Origin: Nemertoderma westbladi
Lineage: Eukaryota > Xenacoelomorpha > Nemertodermatida > Nemertodermatidae
Direction: 5' to 3'
NCBI GenBank assembly: GCA_032718475.1
Contig: JAUCBJ010008011.1
Coordinates: 1-30,846 of the forward strand
Length of the DNA stretch: 30,846 bases
The position numbers and the translations under genes were made by a program. Below are positions 11,532-19,919 of this stretch, piece after piece (positions within the stretch are counted from its first letter, which is position 1; every line of letters starts with the position of its first letter). The notes beneath the pieces are model-generated. The model made no database searches. It had not been told where the DNA came from and saw only the letters and a list, made by a program, of their open reading frames with translations.

Positions 11532-11934
11532 TTATGGTTCCGACTCCGCTGGGCAGGATATATAGTCGACATAGTCCGTATTGTGTAAATCGATAGGATG
11601 ATCAGTAGTTAAGAAGCCCATATACGTACCATTACGCTGCGTATATCGAGCAGCGAATTTTCTATAGTCCAACTCGCGCGAGCTGCTCTTGGGACATTGG
11701 CGGTTCGATATAACGACCATCGTCCTCCGCAGCAGTTGGGCTAACGTCGCCGCATATTAAGCTATCAACAAACGCTTGTAAAAGTAGAGTATATCGCTCC
11801 CCGATACCAAGACCATCTTCTATCAACTCCGTCATATCTGCTATATATGAGTTTATCCATATTATAATGAGTTTATATTTAGGCGAGCGGGCGTCGCTGC
11901 CTACCCCAATCAACCCCCGGACAGTACGAGATCC
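11532..11934 (-). pseudogene. Overlapping short open frames, unknown origin
   Basis: One minus frame is open from 11934 to 11662. Its peptide starts near SDARSPKYKLIIIWINSYI and ends EQLARVGL. It overlaps a second frame (11720-11532: LDYRKFAARYTQRNGTYMGF, then TDHPIDLHN). A third, ATG-led frame of about 50 codons follows at about 11572-11417. The adjoining frames have protein-like composition, which would fit one former ORF broken by frameshifts. No family is recognised. Chance cannot be excluded. Confidence 0.25.
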
Positions 11935-12645
11935 TCAGCGCCGATGTGTCGTCGCCGCTGTACTTTCGCCAACGACGTAGCCGCACAACGACAACGACAA
12001 CCGGCACAAGTCACTCAACTGTCCGTCCCAAAGGCTTAGATGTACTTCAGGTTTTCCTTGGAGAGTTAGGTTACTTTTACGATTGCGACTAGCTACTGTA
12101 AACACACCTTAGCAGTAACATTCACCTATAAACTCACAAATACCACACAACTGGTCACAACTACGCACATTCGGGCCATTTGTCCGTTAGTCAATGCCTT
12201 CCAGAATGTCACTGTATTATTATGTATCCTTGGATACTAGTAGTGCGCTATTTATTCCCTATGCTATTCAATGGGACAAGCTTTCTATTGTTCTTTTAAC
12301 TCAATTCTAATTCTAGCGTGGTTGTTGCTATGGTGACATTATGCAAAGCTAGCGGTAGAATTAGGGTAATTCCAATGCATACAGATCTGGGATGTTATTT
12401 AATAGTATTCTTTAATAGTCAATGTTCTGTTTTATACATGACTTTATGAATTTTATCGGCTATTGACTATGTTTGGGAGACTTCGCACACTCATACTCAT
12501 AATAAGATAAATCTCCGCTCCCTTGATCTATTAATTAATGGAAATTTTGGGAATGTTATAAATTGCGTAAAAATGGCAATTTATTAAATTCATTAAAAGG
12601 CATGAATTTAAATTATTCCCTGAAATTTTATTATTTGATAATTAA

Positions 12646-12990
12646 ATGGACATGTTTTGATTCTAGAACATGGCTGGGGACACAAGATCCTTAATTCTAT
12701 GACAATTGTCTTTTTAAGAATATCGGTAAATGCTACGATATCTTAATTGACTAGAATTGCTGAAGGATCTGAATTTTACAGATTTTGATTTATTAGATTT
12801 GCAAATATTAAATAATTAATATTTGAGATGGGCACCGATTTATTCCAGAACTTGTCTGGGGACGTTAACCACTGATTCTAGAATTTGTCTTTCAAGTATA
12901 TCGGTGGGTGCCGCGATATCTTAATCGACTAGAATTACAGATGGTCAAAGGGTTTAACAGATTTATTTTGCGTTATACGCTACTGTTAAA
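12646..12990. repeat. Diverged tandem duplication, period about 180 bp
   Basis: Copy one begins near 12646 and copy two near 12828. Shared anchors in order are ATGG(A/G)CA, CTGGGGAC, ATTCTA(T/G), TTGTCTTT, the block ATATCGGT(A/G), ACGATATC/GCGATATC followed by TTAAT(T/C)GACTAGAATT, and AACAGATTT or TACAGATTT. The duplication lies inside the retrotransposon 3' internal region. Confidence 0.6.
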
Positions 12991-13482
12991 GGGACATCAC
13001 GCTACTATATGTATTATTTAATATACGGTATGAGAGCAATATCGCACGAAGCAATGTCAGTGTGAAGAGGCAAGTCGTTTCCAAGGTCTACCCAGAGCTT
13101 GGTTTAGCCGAGACACGAGGATCTGAACTTTGCATTCCTAATACTCTGCCTACCAATAATACTTGAATATAGTAGTGGCTTTATTGTACTTTAATAAGTA
13201 CGGACATTTCATCTTACTGTAGTTACGTATTTGTAATGTAATACGGACAGTAAGGAAGAAGGAAAAGAATTATTTCTTGCCGTCGCACTAAATATAATAT
13301 ATACGTAATTACGTACGCAATAAACACGAATATATTGCACTATTCAACTAAATAATCGCTAAATAAGATTCTACTAAATTAAATAAAACGATTATAATAA
13401 AATTACGTAGTAATACATACATAAATATAAAAATAATAAAATAATATAAAATAATAGAGTCACACACCCACTCCATATGTTG

Positions 13483-16400
13483 TTACGTTATGGAGTCCCT
13501 AGATGTTTGAAGGATTAGGGAGGTGGTCGTGGGAAGAGAATCTTGCCTTCCACAGTTTCCGGAGAGTCCTCCATTCCCTTCCGGTAAACACAAACGACCA
13601 GCTGGGCGATTGAGTCGCTGCATCCCGAATACAATTCCAGGTTTCCTCTTCGTCCTGGAATAGTGACGATAGAAACATCGCTCTAGGTACACGACGGCCT
13701 TACAAAGCCGATTCCAGGAGCTATAGTGGTCCGTCGCTCCCTGCAGGAGAGGTGAGAGTCCCTGCGAGACGTCTGATGTTCCAGAGCTCCAATCGCTCTC
13801 TCTGATTTTCATGAAGGATCCACTCGCGGTGGGGAGGTCCAGATCCACGGCGTCGTCCCTGGCAATATGTAATACCGACAGATCTATCCCGGGTTCAAAT
13901 AACTCCGATCCACCCGTCCGGGTTTTAGGTTTGACTTTCTCCGCTCCCTTGGCTGGTCTAATCTCAGTCGGAGTAAGATGGGGAGGCCATTCATCCTCCT
14001 TACTCAGGAAGTCGGGTTCACCTAACCGGTCTGTAGTATCTGTCAGTTCTTGAGGAGTTGCTCCTCTGGAAGCGATGTCGGCTATATTCATCGTCTTGGG
14101 GCAATATCTCCATTGATCTACATTGGAGTTAAGATTGTCATTATCTGAGGAGTGTGGTGTTCCCTCAGTTGGGTCGTCTCCCTCACTAGTATCGTCTTCC
14201 CATTCACTCACCTGGCAGACGCGATCTTGAAGCAGTCTTTCCCTGAGCGTTCTACGGGAAGGTCCAGTAAGGTACCAACCTACTCTAGTTCTTACCGCAT
14301 AGGTCTGAAGTGGTTGCGGTTGAGTAGGTCGTTTCTCTAATGTCTCCAGCGCCTCATGCGCGTTTTGGCCGATGAGTATTTGCACTCCAGGATAATCAGT
14401 CTGGAATCGAGGTATCTTAAGATGTTGGATGCTCTCATCCTCGTCCCAATTATAAAGGTCTGCTTGAGTAGTAGCGAAGTTCTTTATTGCCACCATTTTG
14501 ACTGACCTTATACTGTGTTCTCCTAGTTTATCCTGTGGAGTGGACAACTCACCTATATAATAGTCGGCAGCCACAGCAGATTTCCAAACCTGCATGATCC
14601 CTGACATGTTTAGCTTGGTTCGGAACTTGGGTTGTCCAGCAAAGATGTCTTCGGCTAGTTCTTTATCGATGAATGTTCCTGTGCTGCCGGAGTCCAGGAG
14701 GGCGTTCACTATATAGCTCTTCTGAGGTCCGTGGACCCGTAACTGGACTACAGGAAATTCTCGGATCCCTATAGTGGAAGTTGGCGCTTTCCAAGATGGT
14801 TGTTGATCGGAAGTAGTTAAGGTAAGGTCGCTGTCTGTATCTTTTTCATGAGTGAGTGCTCGATACACTGCGGTATTTATCATGTAACAGGATTCGTTTT
14901 CGTCGGAGAACTCGTCCGTATAGAATCCTTCCATCTCAGATTGATCAGTGTCGTTCACATCACTGAATTGGACATGTAGTTCGGACTCACTTACCTGACT
15001 CGGGCTGTTTCGTTCGAATTCCGTGTGCAACAAGATATGATGTTTTGCGCCGCACTTTGCACACCTTGCGTCGGAGTAACAGGTTCGCCGTTGGTGTCCT
15101 CGTCTGAGGCAATTATAACACAACCGCTTATCCCACATGACTTCACGTCTATCCTTTAGTGATTTCCTCAGGAATTTATCACACGCATTTAAACAGTGGG
15201 GCCCGTCGCACAGCACACATTTCGGCTTGATGTTACTTACTTTAACCTGTGCTATGTGGTGCACACTTGTTCTTTCCTCGGGCTTTCTCACCTGAATTCT
15301 TTTAGGAGACGTAGGAAGGGTTTTTTGTACCGGTTCCCTTCTGTCATTGGGTCGAGACTCGGATTTACTTACCTGATCTTTAGGCATTTTATTGACATAA
15401 TAAGATCTGTCAGTGTCTTTCCCGCTGTCCTCTCCTTGAGAAGTTTGGCTTTCACCGTCGTTGGTATAACATACTGGTGTTACCCTTCTCCTAGAAACGG
15501 GTTTCTCACTTACCTTACTTTCCGCTGTCTTCTCTCTGGACTGCTTTATGAGCTGTAATTTCACCTCGCTATCCAAGAATGACATGAGATCAGCCATGGT
15601 AGGGTCTCGTTGTTGTTGTTCCATCATATATAACACCTTCTTGTCCCAGCGTGTACCTACTCCACCCTTGGGCAAAGTAGATGCTAAGGCTCCTACAACC
15701 ATAGAATTCTGGTATTCATGAGACTTACCTAACCAATCTAGTTGTCTACAGATCTCCTGAATCTCATCGGAAAACTCTATAATCCCGCTGCTAAGAAACT
15801 TTTGGGGCGCCATTAATTTCGCATATAAATACCTAGCTATGTTAGTCCTATTACCATACCTGATGTTTAGTGTATCCCAAACTTGTCTTAATCCATCTGG
15901 ATGTCCAATAAATTTTAACGCCATTGACTTGGGAGATCCTTCCAAGCACTCGATGAGGTATCTAAGTTTTTCTCCATTAGATAGTACAGAGTTCTGTATG
16001 TTATCTTTGTAATATTCATTAAAAGGTAACCATTTCATCTCATCTCCATTGAACTTGACGATCTCTCCCACCTTTACCGCTTGCCGGGCTTCGGTTCTAG
16101 CCATTTGACGCGTAAAACTTTCTTGGGCCATCGTGTTATTTAATATCGAGTTATCGGTATATAAATTTCTCGGATTATGATCAGTTCTATAGGGAATGTC
16201 ATTATCAACAGGTCTATAATTACCCTTAATAGGGTTCACTATAGGAGTTACTACTTCGCTAGCAGTATAGATGCGTGTAGGCTCCACACCTTGCGCATGC
16301 GATACTTCAGACCTAACAGGTTGACACATTGTTACAGAGGGTGGTGGTATACCCTTTTGAGTATTTACTAATTTATCGCGTTCTAGCGCGATACTTTGCT

Positions 16401-17304
16401 GCACTTCTTGCAACTCTAGCCTACTTTCCCTTACTGTGCCCTTGAATTGCTGGACAGTCTCCTGCATCTGCCCGAGCAGGATATCCATCCCCCGCCGTCT
16501 CTCGTCCACCCATTCGACCGCCGAAGCGGGAGTCGCCAACGTTGTAGCGGGCGGACGAGGGACAACGGGCGACAAATCATGAATATTTCGCTCGGGGTCC
16601 AGGACTTGAACTGTCTCCTGGGCAGTTCTACTGGGCACAGGTAGCTTAGTGCTATGCAGAGGGAATTTAGAGGTAGTCTCAGGGAGCACAGGTGTGTCTA
16701 TCACCGAAGGGGTGATTTCAAGAACAGGCCTAATTATTTCAGGCTCATCTACTATAGTAGGGAGTCTTTCTATTTTAATTATTTGGTCTGTGGGCTCTGT
16801 ACTACCTAAGTTGGTGTTATTTAGTTGCCTTCTAACAGCTGGAGGCAAATCAGGCAATTTCTGACGGTGGAATGTTCTTTTACGTCTGCTTAAACGAGAT
16901 CTATTTCCTTTGCCTTCAGTATCGGTGGTATCGCCTTCCTCAGATGATGTATATCCCTGTCTTTTGGGAGTAGATCGATTCATCATCTGCATATTACTAG
17001 CTGTTAACTGTTTATTTATGCAGTCTTGATTCTCCTGAATGTTTTCCAATTCTAATTGGATGGTTTCTTCAGCCGCCCTCCGTTCTGCTTCTGCTACTGC
17101 TATTTTTCTTTCCGCTTCGGCCGCAGCTGCCGCCTTTGCCTCTGTCGCTGCCGCTTCTGCCTCTGCCGCTGCCGCTTTTGCCTCTGCCGCTGCCTCTGCC
17201 GCTGCCGCTTTTGCCTCTGCCGCTGCCTCTGCCGCTTTTCTATCCGCTTCTGCCGCTGCCACTGCCGCTGCTGCTGTCTTTCTATCTTCTATCCGTTTTT
17301 TTCT
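13483..17304 (-). CDS. BEL/Pao Gag-protease polyprotein fused to an RNase H tail (RT deleted)
   Basis: One minus-strand frame runs from just after a TAA at 17305-17307 to a stop at 13483-13485. Residue numbers below count from the GTG at 17262. Residues 1-85 are an Ala/Glu/Lys-rich coiled coil. About 400-560 is the DUF1759-like gag core (VKFNGDEMKWLPF to LDSEVKLQLI). About 683-746 holds cysteine knuckles (CVLCDGPHC, LCYNCLRRGH, CAKCGAKHH). About 852-867 is the aspartic protease active site (ALLDSGSTGTFIDKEL), followed by LIGQNAHEAL and RVGWYLTGP. Only about 55 residues later the frame reads VDQWRYCPKTMNIADIASRG, the end of Pao RNase H, and then YSSWNRLCKAVVYLERCF. A normal pol has several hundred RT/RNase H residues in that gap and an integrase afterwards. 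The join keeps the frame, so this is an internally deleted gag-pro polyprotein rather than randomly decayed sequence. It could supply capsid and protease but not reverse transcription or integration. Confidence 0.88.
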   Translation of the reverse strand, partial: RKKRIEDRKTAAAAVAAAEADRKAAEAAAEAKAAAAEAAAEAKAAAAEAEAAATEAKAAAAAEAERKIAVAEAERRAAEETIQLELENIQENQDCINKQLTASNMQMMNRSTPKRQGYTSSEEGDTTDTEGKGNRSRLSRRKRTFHRQKLPDLPPAVRRQLNNTNLGSTEPTDQIIKIERLPTIVDEPEIIRPVLEITPSVIDTPVLPETTSKFPLHSTKLPVPSRTAQETVQVLDPERNIHDLSPVVPRPPATTLATPASAVEWVDERRRGMDILLGQMQETVQQFKGTVRESRLELQEVQQSIALERDKLVNTQKGIPPPSVTMCQPVRSEVSHAQGVEPTRIYTASEVVTPIVNPIKGNYRPVDNDIPYRTDHNPRNLYTDNSILNNTMAQESFTRQMARTEARQAVKVGEIVKFNGDEMKWLPFNEYYKDNIQNSVLSNGEKLRYLIECLEGSPKSMALKFIGHPDGLRQVWDTLNIRYGNRTNIARYLYAKLMAPQKFLSSGIIEFSDEIQEICRQLDWLGKSHEYQNSMVVGALASTLPKGGVGTRWDKKVLYMMEQQQRDPTMADLMSFLDSEVKLQLIKQSREKTAESKVSEKPVSRRRVTPVCYTNDGESQTSQGEDSGKDTDRSYYVNKMPKDQVSKSESRPNDRREPVQKTLPTSPKRIQVRKPEERTSVHHIAQVKVSNIKPKCVLCDGPHCLNACDKFLRKSLKDRREVMWDKRLCYNCLRRGHQRRTCYSDARCAKCGAKHHILLHTEFERNSPSQVSESELHVQFSDVNDTDQSEMEGFYTDEFSDENESCYMINTAVYRALTHEKDTDSDLTLTTSDQQPSWKAPTSTIGIREFPVVQLRVHGPQKSYIVNALLDSGSTGTFIDKELAEDIFAGQPKFRTKLNMSGIMQVWKSAVAADYYIGELSTPQDKLGEHSIRSVKMVAIKNFATTQADLYNWDEDESIQHLKIPRFQTDYPGVQILIGQNAHEALETLEKRPTQPQPLQTYAVRTRVGWYLTGPSRRTLRERLLQDRVCQVSEWEDDTSEGDDPTEGTPHSSDNDNLNSNVDQWRYCPKTMNIADIASRGATPQELTDTTDRLGEPDFLSKEDEWPPHLTPTEIRPAKGAEKVKPKTRTGGSELFEPGIDLSVLHIARDDAVDLDLPTASGSFMKIRESDWSSGTSDVSQGLSPLLQGATDHYSSWNRLCKAVVYLERCFYRHYSRTKRKPGIVFGMQRLNRPAGRLCLPEGNGGLSGNCGRQDSLPTTTSLILQTSRDSIT

Positions 17305-17587
17305 TTACTTGTTCTTCTTGGACTCGTGTCAGGCGGAGTTGTTCATCAAATTTAGCCTGATTCGCAGCCCTCATTTCCACATCGATGGCATCCAACACAA
17401 GCTTGGTTCCCTCACTATTAGGGCTAAGTCCCTCTAACCTTCTCCTCAACTCGTCATTACCTAAAAAACGTTGATAGTCTGACAGATAGATGTCAATGGC
17501 ATCCCTCTTATGCGGTTTCTCTGCTGTCACTTCGCTCTCGGTTGTATCTAGTAGACTGTCTGACAGGTTCTGCTTTGCGTCAGACAT
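17282..17587 (-). CDS. Gag N-terminal frame
   Basis: ATG at 17585-17587 opens a 101-codon frame (start MSDAKQNLSDSLLDTTESE) that leads straight into the Gag coiled coil. The central LSDYQRFLGNDELRRRLEGL stretch and the Lys/Glu/Gln-rich end resemble N-terminal parts of BEL Gag proteins. It stops at 17282-17284, overlapping the main gag frame by about 22 bases around an A7 run. It is probably the true N-terminus of Gag, separated from the rest by a one-base frame difference. The 5' leader upstream is unusually long, about 2.3 kb. Confidence 0.75.
   Translation of the reverse strand: MSDAKQNLSDSLLDTTESEVTAEKPHKRDAIDIYLSDYQRFLGNDELRRRLEGLSPNSEGTKLVLDAIDVEMRAANQAKFDEQLRLTRVQEEQVKKKTDRR
17296..17302 (-). 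other. A7 run at the gag frame break (frameshift or indel)
   Basis: In element sense GTAAAG is followed by seven A and then CGG. The N-terminal frame reads AAA AAA ACG and stops 12 nt after the ACG codon. The long downstream frame needs a net +1 shift (equivalent to six A) and reads on into the Ala-rich coil. Either the copy carries a one-base slippage mutation (or assembly error) or the run is a +1 slippery site. The overlap with stops close on both sides is compatible with both. Confidence 0.7.
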
Positions 17588-17721
17588 GCTTATGTGTACA
17601 GTTGAATGTCTACTGCTGTATTACAGTCTGAGCAAGTCTAGTAACTCAGTATTAACTGCTAGCCTAGTAATTAATTACCGGTACTACTACTCAGTGTAGC
17701 GTGGTATATATAATATATTAG

Positions 17722-18090
17722 AATACCGGTATGCTTATAGTATATATAACTATTATTACAGACTAGGTTTATCACAGAATACCGGTATAACTTTAGCACA
17801 AATATATATAAATATATAATAGGCCTATCGGGAATACCGGTATACAGCTTACAGTTTGTAGTATATATAATTCTGGACTAGAATTAATTACAAGTACCAG
17901 TATAATTTCAGCCTAAATTTATAGAAATAAAGATAATAGGCCTATCGTAAATACCGGTATGCAGTTTACACTTATAGTGTATATATATAAGTATAATTAC
18001 AAACTAGAATTAATTACAGAATACCGGTATGATTTCAACCTAAAATTTATAGAAATAAATATAATAAGCTTATTGTAAATACCGGTATAT
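17722..18090. repeat. Leader tandem repeat with AATACCGGTAT, three units
   Basis: Units start at 17722, 17833 and 17949 (111, 116 and 129 bp), with a partial fourth at 18078. Each starts AATACCGGTAT, contains a second ACCGGTAT or ACCAGTAT copy in the middle, and ends in TATAGAAATAAA- and AGGCCTATCG-like strings. The array sits just upstream of gag in element sense. Confidence 0.85.
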
Positions 18091-19017
18091 CAATTATTTT
18101 AAATAACTGAATTTCTGAATTTCAAGGGTTACTTGGTTACTTACTTACTTTATTGCCGTTATTTAAGCAGTAGTCCAACTGATATTGAGACCTAATGGTT
18201 GTATGGTAGGCCTACGATTTATAAATCGTTAGATTTGATTTATAATATATATATACCCGTTTAATGGGTTTTGTCAATGTTGAAATAAATGTTATTATTT
18301 CTGGGGTAATCACTACACAAAGCGGTACGCTTTCAGTGAAGTGTTACTTATAGGACACTAAAACAAATAATTCTAATTTACCTAAGTTACTTAATACTAC
18401 AAATTACGTACAATTCGGGTGAGATTACAATCTCTAAATAAACACAAAAATTTACAAAAACACAAAAATACGAATTTTTTAGGGTAATTTTACAAGAAGT
18501 CTACAAACCAGCCTAACAAAGGGTTAGAATTCTGGTTATTACAACGGACAGGGTACTACGGTATTTGAAATAATAAGTAGTAGTAAATATACTGCGTTGT
18601 CCAGATAGAAAAATACCACCGCCTGACGACCTATAGCCGTATCGCTATAGGTTCTACGTTATGTATCACGGAGTGTTCCTACCTAGAAGTTAATAGAGCT
18701 AATCGAAAGTGCCTATCAACCACTTTACAACACAAATGTAATGCCTACACTAATTACTTTCGGAAAGCAATGTACACTAAACCCTAAATTAGGTACGAGT
18801 ACTTGTATAACATATAATCTGTAGTTAAATATACTTGAACAGCTAAAAGAACCACGGCATCTGCTGGAGTGACCGATGCACAAAATCACCAGTCTTTACC
18901 TACGCCAAGCAGCCCGTGTAGTACCGGGGTTAATTTAACTATAGCGGTATGTATAACAAACACAATTACTGTAGGAACAAACTTGGGGAATGAATGTTGC
19001 GGATAATCGCATAAACT
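18091..19017 (-). other. Element 5' leader, unassigned
   Basis: AT-rich internal DNA between the two leader repeats. There is no long frame in either strand and no recognised motif beyond scattered AGGCCTAC words. Confidence 0.5.
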
Positions 19018-19595
19018 CTGAATAATAAATATTACGCTACGCGTACAAACTACTCAAACAAAATGCAGACCGAACACTGACAGACTACTATCAAGCCTAA
19101 ACAAACCACGGTATATGCAGACTCCGAAATAATTAGGTAGTATGCGTTCTAACCCAGTAGTACGACTTATTCTTTAGTTGGGGGTTTACCTTACAGCATT
19201 CGCTGCCCCTACTTCCTAACAGTTCTTTATCGGACAAGTGATCTACACACGCTGCAATCCGTTCAGACCCAATAACAGCCAGACAACTATCCAGCCTACA
19301 AATTATCTAAATAAATATTATACGCTACCCATACAGACTTACACAAACAAAGTACAGACTAAACGATGGCAGACTACTCTCAAGCCTAAATAAACTACAG
19401 GACATGCAGACTCCGAAATGATTAGGTAGTATGCGTTCTAACCCAGTAGTACGACTTATTCTTTAGTTGGGGGTTTACCTTACAGCATCTGCTGCCCCTA
19501 CTTCCTAACCGTACTTAATCGGACAGGTGCTCTACACACACTGTAATCCGTTCAGACCTAACAGCAATCAGACAACAGCTCAGCCTACAAATTGT
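19018..19595. repeat. Leader tandem duplication, about 289-bp unit
   Basis: Copy one spans about 19018-19306 and copy two about 19307-19595. The central 95 bases are nearly identical (GATTAGGTAGTATGCGTTCT onward, and TTTAGTTGGGGGTTTACC). The flanks have diverged by scattered substitutions, so the duplication is much older than the insertion judged by the LTRs. Confidence 0.85.
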
Positions 19596-19764
19596 CTGTA
19601 CAATCTGATCAGGCTTACACGCCTTCTGTTCAATACTGGCCTACAAACAAATAAAACTTGACAGAAATAAGTAAAATCTCAATAAAAACCAGGCGTCCCC
19701 GATTAATTATTAAGACCTACCGGCATATATAATCAAATCGAATAATACTGCTGTACTTATACTG

Positions 19765-19850
19765 GAAGTACCGGTTAGGACAGTTGGGCCTACGGACCTA
19801 CAGAAGTACCGGTTCTGGCAGTTGGGCCTACTGACCTACAGATGTACCGT
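19765..19850. repeat. 38-bp leader repeat with TACCGGTT, 2.3 copies
   Basis: GAAGTACCGGTT...CAGTTGGGCCTAC...GACCTACA starts at 19765, 19803 and (partial) 19841. A small inverted repeat TACCGG-TTGA-CCGGTA follows at about 19858-19873. Confidence 0.8.
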
Positions 19851-19880
19851 TCAGGTTTACCGGTTGACCGGTACTTTCAA

Positions 19881-19903
19881 CTTTATTGCTTACTGCAATA
19901 AAG
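19881..19903. other. Perfect 9-bp hairpin next to the 5' LTR
   Basis: CTTTATTGC, a 5-base loop, then GCAATAAAG. In element sense it begins 16 bases after the 5' LTR, immediately downstream of the candidate primer site. The position suits a structural element for priming or packaging, which is an inference. Confidence 0.7.
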
Positions 19904-19907
19904 AAGC

Positions 19908-19919
19908 TATATCCGTTAT
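19908..19919 (-). promoter_or_regulatory. Candidate self-priming primer-binding site
   Basis: The first 12 internal bases in element sense are ATAACGGATATA, directly abutting the 5' LTR end (GCGCGAACA). This is where a primer-binding site belongs, yet it does not start with TGG as a tRNA 3'-end complement would. The 12 bases are perfectly complementary to TATATCCGTTAT in the sense LTR (20662-20673). Tf1-type elements prime from the 5' end of their own RNA in this way. Function here is inferred. Confidence 0.5.

Larger units (their letters stand above)
10871..13482 (-). other. Element 3' internal region without recognised integrase
   Basis: About 2.6 kb between the gag-pro stop and the basic frame. 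I looked for the HHCC finger, the DDE core and the C-terminal DUF5641 normally encoded here in BEL/Pao and recognised none. The part at 13150-13470 is extremely AT-rich and non-coding in appearance. Confidence 0.5.

Noticed and set aside
17039-17437. Plus-strand Ala/Ser- or Leu/Pro-rich frames
   Set aside because: Antisense shadows of the Ala/Glu-rich Gag coiled-coil codons.
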